Notes: a model not told the origin generated them from the sequence alone. A stretch of DNA of 64,000 nt from Larkinella arboricola (GCF_003259745.1 NZ_QLMC01000005.1:310001-374000); one strand, 5' to 3'; counted from the first letter of the stretch, positions 7,477 through 16,710 are shown. A program made the numbers and translations.

Positions 7477-8472
7477 ATGTTTGTTGTCGATCAACCTGCT
7501 ATCGCTATTGTCCTTTGTCTGCTCACCATGCTGTTCTGGGGTTCCTGGACCAATGGGCAGAAAATCGTCACGCAATCCGCTCCGTTGCCGGTTTTCTACC
7601 GCGACTACGTGTACGGTATTGTTGGCACATCCATTCTGGTGGCCTTTACCCTGGGAAGCCTGGGCGATCAGGGCCGTTCGGTTTGGGAAGATCTGCAACA
7701 GGCCAAGGTCGCCAATCTGGGGCTGGCGTTTGCCGGAGGGGTGATTTTCAACCTCGGAAACTGGCTGCTGGCTTCGGGCATCAACCGCTCCGGTATTGCC
7801 ATTGCCATGCCCATCGGAACGGGCCTTTCGCTGGCCGTTGGGCTGGTGGTCAATTACATTGCTGAGCCAACCGGCAGCCTGCCGCTGCTAATTGCGGGTG
7901 GGGTAGCGGTTTTGGTCGCCATTGCCTTCAGTGCCCTGGCGTATCTGGCCAAAGAGGAAGGAGAATCGTCCGGCGATTCCGATAAGACGGGGATCTGGAT
8001 TGCGCTGGCGGGCGGTCTGGTCGCCGGTTTTTTCTTTCGGACGGTTTCGGCTTCCATTGCCCAGGATATCATGAACCCCGAACCCGGTATGCTTACGCCT
8101 TATTCGGCCCTGTTGCTTTTCTCCATTGGCATCGGGCTAAGCAACCCGCTGATTGAACGATTGGTGAAGCGGTTTAAACTCGCCGGTGATGAGGAGCCGG
8201 ATCATTCCATCAACTTCCGCCAGCACAGCATTGGTCTGGCCAGCGGTTTTATCTGGAGTCTCGGAATGGCGGCTCTGCTGGTCGGATCGCCCAAAGCCGG
8301 TGATGCCGTTTCGTATGGCCTGAGTCAGGGAGCCACCATCGTTTCGGTGCTGTGGGGCCTGTTTCTCTGGAAGGAATTTGAGGGCGCTCCACCCAAAGCC
8401 AATCGCTACCTCTGGCTGATGGGAGCAACATACGTAGCGGGGCTTGTCCTGATTATTTTTGCCCGTGCCTGA
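7477..8472 (+). CDS. GRP/DMT-superfamily transporter (sugar or ureide permease-like)
   Basis: A 331-residue inner-membrane protein with about ten helices. The opening segment LTMLFWGSWTNGQKI and the internal GNWLLASGINRSGIAIAMPI match the glucose/ribose porter branch of the drug/metabolite transporter superfamily, whose members move sugars or purine-derived ureides. There are two halves of about five helices joined by an acidic loop near residues 160-172. The gene starts 49 bp after the small membrane-protein gene. The substrate cannot be predicted; no sugar kinase is adjacent. The ATG at 7477 gives a normal N-terminus running straight into helix 1. Confidence 0.75.
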   Translation: MFVVDQPAIAIVLCLLTMLFWGSWTNGQKIVTQSAPLPVFYRDYVYGIVGTSILVAFTLGSLGDQGRSVWEDLQQAKVANLGLAFAGGVIFNLGNWLLASGINRSGIAIAMPIGTGLSLAVGLVVNYIAEPTGSLPLLIAGGVAVLVAIAFSALAYLAKEEGESSGDSDKTGIWIALAGGLVAGFFFRTVSASIAQDIMNPEPGMLTPYSALLLFSIGIGLSNPLIERLVKRFKLAGDEEPDHSINFRQHSIGLASGFIWSLGMAALLVGSPKAGDAVSYGLSQGATIVSVLWGLFLWKEFEGAPPKANRYLWLMGATYVAGLVLIIFARA

Positions 8473-8621
8473 TGGGATCGTTTCGCCTTTTCCGTAAACA
8501 CCAGGATGTCGATGGGTGGTTTCTCCCCGTTGTCTCATTCTCCAGCCTGATTAGCTGACCAATTGGCAGAAAGGGAGTTATATGGAAAAAACTCTCAAAA
8601 TCCTAACTCAGGCTGTCGTTT

Positions 8622-9143
8622 ATGGAAAGCAAAGCAAAAGTGCTGGGGCATCCGGCACACCCTATTCTCATTGTATTTCCGCTGGGGCTGCTGGCTACTT
8701 CGGTTATCTTCAATGTGGTTTACCTGATTACCGATAATCCTACCATGTCGGTGGTTTCGTACTGGATGACCGTGGCCGGTATCTGGGGCGGTCTGATCGC
8801 TTCCGTGCCGGGGGTGATCGACTGGGCCGCCATTCCGTCCGGGACCCGGGCCAAGCGGGTAGGGGCTATGCATGGACTGGGTAATGTGCTGGTTCTGATT
8901 CTGTTCGTGCTTAGTTGGTTCCTACGGCGGAATGAACCGTCTTACCTGCCCTCCACGCTTGATCTGATACTTTCGTTTCTGGGATTTGCCATTGCCGGGG
9001 TTACGGGTTGGTTAGGGGGCGAACTGGTAGACCGGCTCGGTGTTGGTGTTGACCAGCACGCTAACCTCAACGCCCCGAACGCTTTATCGGTCCCGAATTT
9101 ACGGGAAAGCGGAGTCCGTCCGTCCGGGCCACAGGCTCACTAG
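8622..9143 (+). CDS. DUF2231 membrane protein
   Basis: A 173-residue integral membrane protein with four helices (about residues 14-36, 45-66, 81-100 and 107-127). The N-terminal GHPAHPILIVFPLGLL is the signature of DUF2231, a family of unknown function often found near catalases and other oxidative-stress genes. The ~40-residue tail is polar, Pro/Asn-rich and probably disordered. It lies in the plus-strand run between the transporter and the zinc dehydrogenase. The family is secure, the role is not. Confidence 0.8.
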   Translation: MESKAKVLGHPAHPILIVFPLGLLATSVIFNVVYLITDNPTMSVVSYWMTVAGIWGGLIASVPGVIDWAAIPSGTRAKRVGAMHGLGNVLVLILFVLSWFLRRNEPSYLPSTLDLILSFLGFAIAGVTGWLGGELVDRLGVGVDQHANLNAPNALSVPNLRESGVRPSGPQAH

Positions 9144-9220
9144 TTAGAACAACCTCCTGTTGGTAGGGTTACCTTACTGATGAGCTGCTTTAGGTCAACA
9201 GACAAAAACCGAATAACCGT

Positions 9221-10375
9221 ATGTTAGCTATGAATTATCGCGGGCCCCAACGTGTCCGCGTCAGTCAGAAACCCATGCCCGAAATCAAGCACCCGGAAGA
9301 TGCGATTGTCCGGGTGACCCGTTCCTGCATCTGCGGTTCGGATTTGCACTTGTACAATGGCAATGTTCCCGACACACGGGTGGGAACAACCTTCGGCCAT
9401 GAATTTATCGGGATTGTCGAAGAGATAGGCCCGGAAGTACATAAACTAAAAGTGGGCGATCACGTTATTGTGCCGTTTAACATCTCCTGCGGAAAATGCC
9501 ACTTTTGTCGGCAGGGACTCTACGGGAACTGCCATGAATCCAACCCGCAGGCTACGGCGGTGGGCGGTATTTTTGGCTACTCCCACACGGCGGGCGGCTT
9601 CGATGGCGGGCAGGCCGAATTTGTTCGGGTACCGTACGCCAACGTCGGCCCCACCGTTATTCCGCCGGGCATGGACCCGGACGATGCCGTACTGCTGACG
9701 GACGTGGTACCAACGGGGTATCAGGCCGCCGAAATGGGCGGTATTCAGCCCGGCGATACCGTCGTTGTGTTTGGAGCGGGGCCGGTTGGCATCATGGCGG
9801 CCCGGTGTTCGTGGCTGTTCGGGGCCGGTCGGGTCATTGTCATCGACCAGTACGAATACCGCCTGGAGTTTGTGCGCAATTACGCCCCCTGCGAAGCGTA
9901 TAATTTCAGAGAAATGGACGATCCGGTCGTGTTTATCAAGAAAGCCACCGACTGGATGGGTGCTGATGTGGTCATTGATGCCGTAGGGGCAGAAGCCGCC
10001 GGAAGTCCGCTGCAAACCATTACGGGCCGCAAAACGCTGATTCAGGCAGGTTCGGCAACGGCTTTGCACTGGGCCATCAATTCGGTCAAAAAAGGCGGTA
10101 TTGTTTCAATTGTCGGGGTCTATGGTCCAACGGATAACCTGGTTCCGATTGGCAACGTGGTCAACAAAGGGCTGACGCTCCGGGCCAACCAGGCTTCGGT
10201 GAAACGGCTGCTGCCGCGGCTCATTGAGCACGTTCAAAACGGGGTGCTGAATCCCAAAGCGATGATTACTCACCGCGTCCCGCTGGAAGATGCCGCCGAT
10301 GCGTACCGGATTTTCTCCGACAAGCTGGACAATTGCATCAAACCCGTTCTTATTCCACCATCAGCCCGCATTTAA
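9221..10375 (+). CDS. Zinc-dependent alcohol dehydrogenase (formaldehyde-dehydrogenase-like)
   Basis: A 384-residue medium-chain dehydrogenase. The catalytic zinc site is visible as CICGSDLHLY (Cys ~38) and GHEFIGIVEE (His ~66); the structural zinc site is CGKCHFCRQGLYGNC with four cysteines. The NAD(P)-binding Rossmann motif is VVVFGAGPVGIMAAR. The long insert after the structural site (the GFDGGQAEFVRVPYA region) is typical of the glutathione-independent formaldehyde dehydrogenase/threonine-dehydrogenase-like branch. The likely role is oxidation of small alcohols or aldehydes with NAD. It is followed after two bases by the next gene, so the two form an operon. Confidence 0.88.
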   Translation: MLAMNYRGPQRVRVSQKPMPEIKHPEDAIVRVTRSCICGSDLHLYNGNVPDTRVGTTFGHEFIGIVEEIGPEVHKLKVGDHVIVPFNISCGKCHFCRQGLYGNCHESNPQATAVGGIFGYSHTAGGFDGGQAEFVRVPYANVGPTVIPPGMDPDDAVLLTDVVPTGYQAAEMGGIQPGDTVVVFGAGPVGIMAARCSWLFGAGRVIVIDQYEYRLEFVRNYAPCEAYNFREMDDPVVFIKKATDWMGADVVIDAVGAEAAGSPLQTITGRKTLIQAGSATALHWAINSVKKGGIVSIVGVYGPTDNLVPIGNVVNKGLTLRANQASVKRLLPRLIEHVQNGVLNPKAMITHRVPLEDAADAYRIFSDKLDNCIKPVLIPPSARI

Positions 10376-10377
10376 TC

Positions 10378-10917
10378 ATGGAAAATCCCGTAAAAGATCC
10401 TACCGCCGATCTGGCTCAGAAAACCGATCTGGCTCAGAAATATGCTCACATCAAGGGTTGGGGCATCGACGCTGATCCGAAAAACGATCCGACGTACCCC
10501 ATCAAACACCGGACAGATGCTGAGCAAACAGGCTATAGCTGGGAGCGACCTACCCAGCAGCCCGTTGATACCGAGATCCTGCGTTCCATCGAACGGCCCA
10601 ACATCAGTGCGGTTTTCGGGACATCTTCGCCCCCTTCCGGATTGAGCGGAGCCATTCGCCGGTATGCCTTCAAATACAGCGAGTCGGAATATGGCCACTG
10701 GCTGCCGTTGATACTGGCCGACCGTGTCAACGCCGTGGAGGGCATCATTGATGACATCAAGCAGGGCCACATTCCGAACATCTTTGCCGAAAGGGGCTGG
10801 AAAGCGCAGTGGCAACACAATCCGAAAGGGCTCGCCCGCAAAGTTCTGATTGGGGCGGCTGCGGCTCTGACGGTTTATATGCTGGTCACCCGAAACGATA
10901 ATGACGACGACGATTAG
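10378..10917 (+). CDS. Hypothetical protein with C-terminal membrane anchor
   Basis: A 179-residue protein of no known family. The ATG at 10378 is chosen because it lies two bases after the dehydrogenase stop; an in-frame earlier start would overlap that gene by ~40 bases. The N-terminus carries a tandem 18-bp duplication (10405-10422 and 10423-10440) giving DLAQKTDLAQK. The middle is soluble and the C-terminus has one helix (VLIGAAAALTVYMLV) followed by an acidic end NDNDDDD. It is probably translated together with the dehydrogenase and closed by a strong terminator. Confidence 0.7.
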   Translation: MENPVKDPTADLAQKTDLAQKYAHIKGWGIDADPKNDPTYPIKHRTDAEQTGYSWERPTQQPVDTEILRSIERPNISAVFGTSSPPSGLSGAIRRYAFKYSESEYGHWLPLILADRVNAVEGIIDDIKQGHIPNIFAERGWKAQWQHNPKGLARKVLIGAAAALTVYMLVTRNDNDDDD

Positions 10918-10937
10918 GCAATTCGTTTCTTACAGAT

Positions 10938-10989
10938 AAAAGGGGCAGGTGTGCAGGCAAAACAGAGCCGGTACACCTGCCCCTTTTTT
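10938..10989 (+). terminator. Strong terminator
   Basis: GGGGCAGGTGT pairs perfectly with ACACCTGCCCC around a 20-base loop; the stem is preceded by four A and followed by six T. It ends the dehydrogenase operon and may also stop the convergent hydrolase transcript. Confidence 0.88.
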
Positions 10990-11033
10990 ATAGGAATGGG
11001 CTGACACCAGTCGGTTTTAACGACTCGCACCGG

Positions 11034-12152
11034 TTACGGACGGGCTTCTTTGCCTGCATGGAGGGAGGCCAATGCGCTGTTAAAGCAATGCATAAACCGT
11101 TCGGGTTCTTCGAAAATGGGGCTGTGGGCCGAGTTAGTAAACGTAAACAACCGTTTTTGGGGCGCGGTAAGCTGGTTGAAATACCGCCGGGCAATGGGAT
11201 AGGGCGTTTGATAATCATGTACGCCCTGAAAAAGAAAGTAGGGGACTTTTAACTCCGGCGCTACTGTTGGCAAATCAATAGCAACCACGGCGGGCCACAA
11301 ATACCGCACGGATTCCTGAGCGCCCCGTGCATAATGAAGCTTATCGGTTAGCGTGTATTCCGGACTCAACAGAATGCTCCGAATGAAGAGGGGGAAAAAG
11401 TGGCCCCGATACATACCACCGCCGTACCGGGCGACCAGTTCCCGTTGCCACGTCAGGTAATCCAGCCAGGCATCCGGCGGATAGGGCGGGCGGCCCTGGC
11501 GCAGCAGTTTCGTCGCCTGCCGGTCGTTTCCGTGCAGCCGTGCCTGCTGGAGTACCCAATCATAAGACACCTGTTCGGCTTCCAGTTGCCGGGCAATCTG
11601 GCTGATGCAGAATAGGGCTCGGAAGTGTTCCGGGTATTTTTTGACGGTCAGCACCCCCAGAAGAGTTCCCCAGGAGTGCGCCAAGACATAAATTTTAGGC
11701 TGACCAAAGCGACGGCATAAATACCGGCTAACCTGGGCCGCATCGTCCACCAGGGTTTCCACCGTAAAAGGCGGGCGGCCCGGCTGAGGCTGAAACACGT
11801 CCGCTGAATAAGACTTTCCCGAACCCCGCTGATCCCAGTTGACCACTACAAAATGTTTCTCCAGTTCATGGCCCGTCAGCAGCGACAATTCCGGCAAACC
11901 GGGACCGCCGTGTAGAAACAGCAGCACCGGTTTGGTGCGGTCCTGCCCACGAATAAGCAGCCATTGCCGGGTGCCGTTGACGGTGATGGGTGTCCATTCG
12001 GCAATACTCCAGGGTAGCGGCTGACCATTGGGGCCGGTGATCGGGGTTGTTTCGCCGGTACTGCGCCAGGCGAGATAACCCACCGCCATGACCAGCAGGA
12101 GGGCGATTCCTCCAACCAGCCAGCGGACCACTCTGCGGACGTGTTTCCCCAT
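11034..12152 (-). CDS. Alpha/beta hydrolase, proline-iminopeptidase-like, membrane-anchored
   Basis: A 372-residue protein with one N-terminal membrane helix (residues ~11-30) and an alpha/beta hydrolase domain facing the periplasm. The oxyanion-hole motif HGGPG lies at 81-85, the nucleophile is in AHSWGTL (Ser160), the acid is probably the Asp in GVHDYQTP and the catalytic His is in NSAHSPIF. The HGGPG plus DQRGSGKS pair is typical of the S33 proline iminopeptidase branch. The ATG at 12152 is preferred; the frame extends to a TTG at 12182 without support. It begins ~38 bp after the GH2 gene on the same strand, so the two are an operon. Confidence 0.82.
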   Translation of the reverse strand: MGKHVRRVVRWLVGGIALLLVMAVGYLAWRSTGETTPITGPNGQPLPWSIAEWTPITVNGTRQWLLIRGQDRTKPVLLFLHGGPGLPELSLLTGHELEKHFVVVNWDQRGSGKSYSADVFQPQPGRPPFTVETLVDDAAQVSRYLCRRFGQPKIYVLAHSWGTLLGVLTVKKYPEHFRALFCISQIARQLEAEQVSYDWVLQQARLHGNDRQATKLLRQGRPPYPPDAWLDYLTWQRELVARYGGGMYRGHFFPLFIRSILLSPEYTLTDKLHYARGAQESVRYLWPAVVAIDLPTVAPELKVPYFLFQGVHDYQTPYPIARRYFNQLTAPQKRLFTFTNSAHSPIFEEPERFMHCFNSALASLHAGKEARP

Positions 12153-12190
12153 TTTATTCCCGTTCAGGACCGTTCTGCGCAACGGCCACG

Positions 12191-14071
12191 TCAGGTTTCG
12201 GTAGACTGGCCATTACGTCCCGGGGTTTTAGCGTTCTGGCGGCTGACTGCCGGATAAAAGTCCCGGGAGTTCAGCAAACCAGCCGGTACGGTTAGTTCGC
12301 CGGTTTTAGGATCGATTAAGCCGTTGCGTTCGTCTTCGATGTTCGTAGCCTGGGTGTAGATATCCCCCGCAATGTCGTGTTGCCGCAGCGCCTGCTTGAA
12401 CTGCCGAATCCGGTCGGTCCGTTCCGAAGATTCGGCGGGGCCGCCGTAGTCGGCAAACCCGAAGCCACCCCACTCACTGATGACGAAAGGAACCTGTCGG
12501 CGGTAAAAAAACGGATCGCCCACCACCAGCGGAAAAGCCGCTACATCCGAAAGTTCGCCCGCCGATAGCCGGTTGAGCAGTTCGTTCCAGCGTTCCAGAT
12601 CGGGCGTATAGAGGTGGGCCGTCAGCAAGTCGGATTTTAATCTTCCCTCAAACGAAACATGCTGCCAGCCGTCGTTATCGACCACCAGAAACTGCGGGTG
12701 CGCCAGTTGCATGTAGTGGTACATATCCATGATATACTGGCGCGTTTCCGGATTGGTGGCAATATCCTGCGCCCCCCAATCTTCATTATAAAGGCTCCAG
12801 ATCACCACGGAAGGGTGCGTACCGATCAGGGCGACCATCCGGAGTAGTTCGGCCCGGTGATTTTCACGACTCAGGGCCGTGGAGACGTGGGTGCTGGGGA
12901 CTTCCACCCACAACAGCAGCCCCAGTTCGTCGGCCAGGTTGTAAATGCGCGGATCAATTCCGGCAATATGCACACGCACCAGGTTGCAGCCCAGCTCTTT
13001 CATCGCCAGCATATGCCGCTGCATTTCCTCGAACGTCGCTGTACCGGGCTGGTAAAGAATACCGTCCAGGTAAATCGGTTCGTTGTTTAGATAGATATAC
13101 CGGCCCCGGGCTTCGATTTTGCGTAACCCGAAATGCGTTTCGATTTGCGCTGCATACCCGTCCTGATCAATAAGTTGCGCGACGAGTTTATAACGGATGG
13201 GATTTTCGGGCGACCAGAGTTGGGCATTCTCCAGATCGAGCACGACGCGTTGCTGCTTTTGTCCCACACTCAGGCGCAACGGGTAGTCAGACGTTGCTAT
13301 TGGGGTCGTTTCGCCCGGTGCAAAGACTTGCAAACGCAGCACGTAATCGCCCGGATCATGAATCCGGGTGGTCAGGCTAAACCGCACCAGCCGATCTTCC
13401 ACGATGCTCACCACGCCCACGCGCGACCGCAACCGGTTTCGTTCAACGGTTTCCAGCCACACACTCCGGACGGGGCCGGTGTAGGTATGGTACCAGATAC
13501 CGCCCCGTTTATAAACGTGGGATTCCTGCTTGCCACGCGGAATTTCAGCATCCATCGTGTCGGCAATCCGTACGGTAAGCCGGTTGACCGGGCGTAGGTA
13601 TTCTTCGGGGAGTTCATACGAAAACGACGTGTATTCCCCAAAATGGACCGCTTCATCTTCGATGGTACGAAGCGGATGGCCATTTAGCCAGACGCGGGTT
13701 TCGTAGCCGCAGGCACCAAAGGTGAGCTGAATCATGGACCGGTTGGCGGATTCGCTTCGGGCCGGAAGGGTAAATTCCCGTTCGTACCAGGCCACAACTT
13801 TATCCTGCCAGCCGGTTGCGTTGAGTTGCTCGTGTGCCTGAGCGATATGCTCCTCAACGGAGCCGGGCCAGTGGGCCGTTACGGCATACGAATGGCCCAG
13901 ACACCACTGGTCCTGTAGGCCGCGGTCGTCAGCGTCGATGGCAAAGCGCCATGCACCGTCAAGTAAGAGATAATCGTTCGGCCGCAAAACCGCTCTGGGA
14001 AGTTCGTTGACCGGTTCGGCGGCCTCAGAGCGACTGGCCGAAAAACTCGTATTAGGGTGCTTTACCTCCAT
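12191..14071 (-). CDS. Glycoside hydrolase family 2 (beta-galactosidase/glucuronidase-like)
   Basis: A 626-residue enzyme with the GH2 layout: an N-terminal sugar-binding jelly roll (residues ~30-210, SRSEAAEP to SVWLETVER), an immunoglobulin-like beta-sandwich (~215-320) and a TIM-barrel catalytic domain. The acid/base is E430 in WSLYNEDWG and the nucleophile is E533 in VISEWGGFG. It hydrolyses terminal beta-linked sugars from glycans; the exact sugar is not readable. No signal peptide is apparent, so it may act in the cytoplasm, which is less usual for polysaccharide degraders. The start is the ATG at 14071; an upstream TTG at 14080 is possible. Confidence 0.88.
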   Translation of the reverse strand: MEVKHPNTSFSASRSEAAEPVNELPRAVLRPNDYLLLDGAWRFAIDADDRGLQDQWCLGHSYAVTAHWPGSVEEHIAQAHEQLNATGWQDKVVAWYEREFTLPARSESANRSMIQLTFGACGYETRVWLNGHPLRTIEDEAVHFGEYTSFSYELPEEYLRPVNRLTVRIADTMDAEIPRGKQESHVYKRGGIWYHTYTGPVRSVWLETVERNRLRSRVGVVSIVEDRLVRFSLTTRIHDPGDYVLRLQVFAPGETTPIATSDYPLRLSVGQKQQRVVLDLENAQLWSPENPIRYKLVAQLIDQDGYAAQIETHFGLRKIEARGRYIYLNNEPIYLDGILYQPGTATFEEMQRHMLAMKELGCNLVRVHIAGIDPRIYNLADELGLLLWVEVPSTHVSTALSRENHRAELLRMVALIGTHPSVVIWSLYNEDWGAQDIATNPETRQYIMDMYHYMQLAHPQFLVVDNDGWQHVSFEGRLKSDLLTAHLYTPDLERWNELLNRLSAGELSDVAAFPLVVGDPFFYRRQVPFVISEWGGFGFADYGGPAESSERTDRIRQFKQALRQHDIAGDIYTQATNIEDERNGLIDPKTGELTVPAGLLNSRDFYPAVSRQNAKTPGRNGQSTET

Positions 14072-14117
14072 AGAAAACAAGAAATTGTGAAAACCGTCTT
14101 TTGTTAAAGATACGGTT

Positions 14118-14474
14118 TTAGCGCGTAGCGTATGGCGTCCGCTGGGTCATTAAGCCAGCCCCGATCTCAAATAAACCAAAAATGACATGGGGCAGGAAAA
14201 CATGCTCCGCGAAGCCGAATAACCAGGGAGAAGCCGCCATGACCACGCCACTCAGCACATCCATAGTGAGATGCGCCGACATAGGCAGACGCCGGACGAG
14301 TCCCATTTCGTAATCGGTAAAAATGGAATAAATGACGGCCATAACGCCTAAAATCACCGGAACCCACTGTTCGGGTCCACGGTTGGCAAAGCCAAATACC
14401 CAGGGGGATATTACAAAAAAGGTCCCGGCAATGTAGTCTATTATGCCGTGAATTCGGGTTGAAAGCAGACGCAT
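14118..14474 (-). CDS. SPW-repeat membrane protein
   Basis: A 118-residue protein with two copies of the SPW motif (SPWVFGFA near residue 23 and SPWLFGFA near residue 82), each in a membrane helix pair, matching the SPW repeat family of small integral membrane proteins of unknown function. It has about four helices. It is 46 bp upstream of the GH2 gene and 92 bp downstream of the YciF-like gene, from which it is separated by a terminator. Confidence 0.82.
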   Translation of the reverse strand: MRLLSTRIHGIIDYIAGTFFVISPWVFGFANRGPEQWVPVILGVMAVIYSIFTDYEMGLVRRLPMSAHLTMDVLSGVVMAASPWLFGFAEHVFLPHVIFGLFEIGAGLMTQRTPYATR

Positions 14475-14504
14475 AATACGGAATGACTAGTTTAGGGTGA
14501 ACTT

Positions 14505-14558
14505 AAAAAATAAGGCAGACCGGATTCACTTCTGGAACGAAACGAATCCGGCTGCCTC
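14505..14558 (-). terminator. Terminator of the YciF-like gene
   Basis: On the minus strand AGGCAG-CCGGATTC pairs with GAATCCGG-T-CTGCCT around a 16-base loop, then TTATTTTTT follows. It lies about ten bases after the YciF-like stop. Confidence 0.75.
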
Positions 14559-14566
14559 AGGGTATA

Positions 14567-15055
14567 TCAGGACTGTACGGCTTTTTGATTGGCCTGGCTG
14601 GTGGCAATACCCGTCAGTTTTTCATCTGTTGCTTTTTCTTCATCCAGCGTTTGCTGGAACAGCTCGGCTATCTGATCCTGACCGGCCTGTTGGGCCAGAG
14701 TGCGGGCGGTGCCGTACGCGGCAATCTCGTAGTGTTCCATCTTCTGGGCGGCCCCGATAATGGCGGCATCAGTGAGTTGGTCATCCTCCAGTTGTTCCAG
14801 TAAATCCTGGGCTTCGTCGATGAGTCCCTGCATCGCCAGACACGTTTCCCCTTCAGGTTCGATTCCCAGGTGTTGAGCGATCTGTTCCAGGCGCTGCACC
14901 TGTTGCTCCGTTTCGCGCTGGTGTACCTCAAAAGCCTGACGCAACTCCTCACTCGTGGCCCGTTCGGCGAGTTCCGTCATAGCGTCGAGCGCCTGGGTTT
15001 CGGCCGAGTATAAATCCTGGACCATATGCTGCATTAAATCCTGCATTGTTTTCAT
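14567..15055 (-). CDS. YciE/YciF-like ferritin-fold protein (DUF892)
   Basis: A 162-residue all-helical protein of the DUF892 family. The opening MKTMQDLMQHMVQDLYSAE and the internal GAAQKMEHYEIAAYGTARTLA are diagnostic: in this family paired ExxH-type residues on four helices bind metal in a ferritin-like core. Members are induced by osmotic, desiccation or envelope stress in other bacteria, but the chemistry is unknown. It is a single-gene transcript with its own terminator, in a neighbourhood that also has a manganese catalase and an SPW protein. The ATG at 15055 gives the standard N-terminus. Confidence 0.85.
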   Translation of the reverse strand: MKTMQDLMQHMVQDLYSAETQALDAMTELAERATSEELRQAFEVHQRETEQQVQRLEQIAQHLGIEPEGETCLAMQGLIDEAQDLLEQLEDDQLTDAAIIGAAQKMEHYEIAAYGTARTLAQQAGQDQIAELFQQTLDEEKATDEKLTGIATSQANQKAVQS

Positions 15056-15108
15056 AGCAATTGACGTACGTTGTGTTAGGGATGGACTCGTTTGTAAAGG
15101 CTGGCAGA

Positions 15109-15927
15109 TTAGTAGATCGTGCGTTCTCCCCGGTCGGCTTCATGGTCTATCTGCTGAACCAGCAGGGTTCCCAGCTGGGCAGCGTGCAGGCTATCGGCAG
15201 CCGCCGTCGGGCCATGATTTACCGTGATATGAAAGACATGTTCCAGATTCAGAATGTGAAGGGTCCGGGTTCTGGCGTTCCAGACGGCTTTCTCCCAGGC
15301 CCCCGGAACAGGCTGGCTACCCGCCCTTATTTCGTCATTATCATCCAGTTGCGTACGCGGTACGCCGGGTTCTGAATGGACCTGGGTGGAGTCGGTGGGC
15401 GCTCCGGCAACCGTAGCCTGATCCGCCGTAGAAGAATTGCCTACTCCGCCCGCCGGGCTTTCTGCGCCGGTTCCTTCCGGGTCCGGACCCGTATAAAACT
15501 GCTTTCTGCCGCGTTTGTTCAGGGCCGATGGATCATAAAGACGGTCAAAATAATATTCGGCGTGAAAAACCGATTCAAAAGGCCGGGGACTTGTGGTCGA
15601 AAGGACAACCAGCTTTTTATTGTTGGCGGAAACTTCACAAGCGGCTTCGGTATCTGTCCAGGTAAGCGTAGCGCCTTCCTTGAGTCCAAGCATACTCACC
15701 AGCGACGACTGATTGATGTAATCGCAGGGCAGGCTGTACTGGTAATATTCACTCAACCGCCGGCTACCGCTGACCTCGCGGCCCAAGCCTTCGACCCGCC
15801 GGCCACCCCCGCCCGTATCACCGGTGGCACCGCCGGTGGTGTCACCACAGGCCAGCAGCCCGCAAAGAGGTAATAAGGCCCAATACTTTTTTAGCTGAAT
15901 GGTTGATTTTAAGATGGTGTTGTGCAT
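15109..15927 (-). CDS. Lipoprotein of unknown function
   Basis: A 272-residue exported lipoprotein: a hydrophobic signal (residues ~15-27) ends in the lipobox LLAC with Cys at 27, followed by a Gly/Thr-rich linker. Residues ~60-145 look folded (YYQYSLPCDYINQSSL, LTWTDTEAACEV, HAEYYFDRLYDPS), with two cysteines that may pair. A low-complexity Gly/Ser/Asp stretch follows, then a C-terminal folded part with ILNLEHVFHITVNH. No family recognised. It is a single gene between the YciF-like gene and a divergent secreted protein. Confidence 0.65.
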   Translation of the reverse strand: MHNTILKSTIQLKKYWALLPLCGLLACGDTTGGATGDTGGGGRRVEGLGREVSGSRRLSEYYQYSLPCDYINQSSLVSMLGLKEGATLTWTDTEAACEVSANNKKLVVLSTTSPRPFESVFHAEYYFDRLYDPSALNKRGRKQFYTGPDPEGTGAESPAGGVGNSSTADQATVAGAPTDSTQVHSEPGVPRTQLDDNDEIRAGSQPVPGAWEKAVWNARTRTLHILNLEHVFHITVNHGPTAAADSLHAAQLGTLLVQQIDHEADRGERTIY

Positions 15928-16181
15928 AATGATGATTGGTCGTTTAAGGATTTATTCGGGAAACCCAATACGTGTAAAAGGGAACTGCTTAGGCAGGCAT
16001 CTGGCACGAATCGCTGCTTTCAAATTAGCTTATGGTCCATGTTCCGGGTCCGGACGGGGGCTTTCACCTTCCTGAAATTTCGTAGACCGAATCCTCATTC
16101 CTGCCTGTTCTGACCGGCTTTATTCCCTCAATATGAGTTAATGCACTTATATACTTTCATAAACTGTAGTCAACCATAGCG

Positions 16182-16583
16182 ATGAAAAGGAACGTATTAG
16201 CGGCAGCGATGATCGTAGCAATGACTACCCTTCAGGCGCAGGCCCAGACAACATCAAGCAGTAGTTCGCCCAGCCAGCAAGTGCTGGGGGCCAGCGCGAG
16301 CGGTCAAACCAGTGGATCTGTCGGATTAAACCCGGGTTCGGGTGGTCAGGTCCAGCAGTCAAACGGAAAGGTTCCCGGTGGAAATGGCCAGACAGCCGGT
16401 ACGAGCGGAAAGCAGGGTGCCGGAACCCAGTTCAGTACGCCGGACGGTGAACTCACCGTCGGAACCCGCAATCAGACCAGCTCCACGGCTACCAACAACA
16501 CCGGCCAGCAGAGCCGTGAACAACGTTCAAAACCCGCTGCGGCTGGTAGTGCGGGAACCGATAAGAAACAGAAACGTCCGTAG
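16182..16583 (+). CDS. Secreted low-complexity Ser/Gly/Gln-rich protein
   Basis: A 133-residue protein with a signal peptide (residues 1-22, cleavage after QAQAQ) and a mature part made almost wholly of Ser, Gly, Gln, Thr and Asn, with a basic end (KKQKRP). Such sequence is intrinsically disordered; no domain is visible. It stands alone between divergent neighbours and is followed by a near-perfect terminator, which supports it as a real expressed gene. Confidence 0.6.
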   Translation: MKRNVLAAAMIVAMTTLQAQAQTTSSSSSPSQQVLGASASGQTSGSVGLNPGSGGQVQQSNGKVPGGNGQTAGTSGKQGAGTQFSTPDGELTVGTRNQTSSTATNNTGQQSREQRSKPAAAGSAGTDKKQKRP

Positions 16584-16645
16584 TAACAGGGCACTCGATA
16601 ATTCAGGAGAGGAAATCTTTAAGGTAAACAATGAATTGGTGAATG

Positions 16646-16683
16646 AAAAGAACGTAACCGGTCGACCGGTTACGTTCTTTTTT
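16646..16683 (+). terminator. Palindromic terminator
   Basis: A 28-base perfect palindrome (GAACGTAACCGG TCGA CCGGTTACGTTC) is preceded by AAAA and followed by TTTTTT. It serves the plus-strand gene ending at 16583 and could also stop the convergent cyanophycinase gene. Confidence 0.87.
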
Positions 16684-16710
16684 GTTTTGTGAAGAGCCAG
16701 CCGACCCGGC

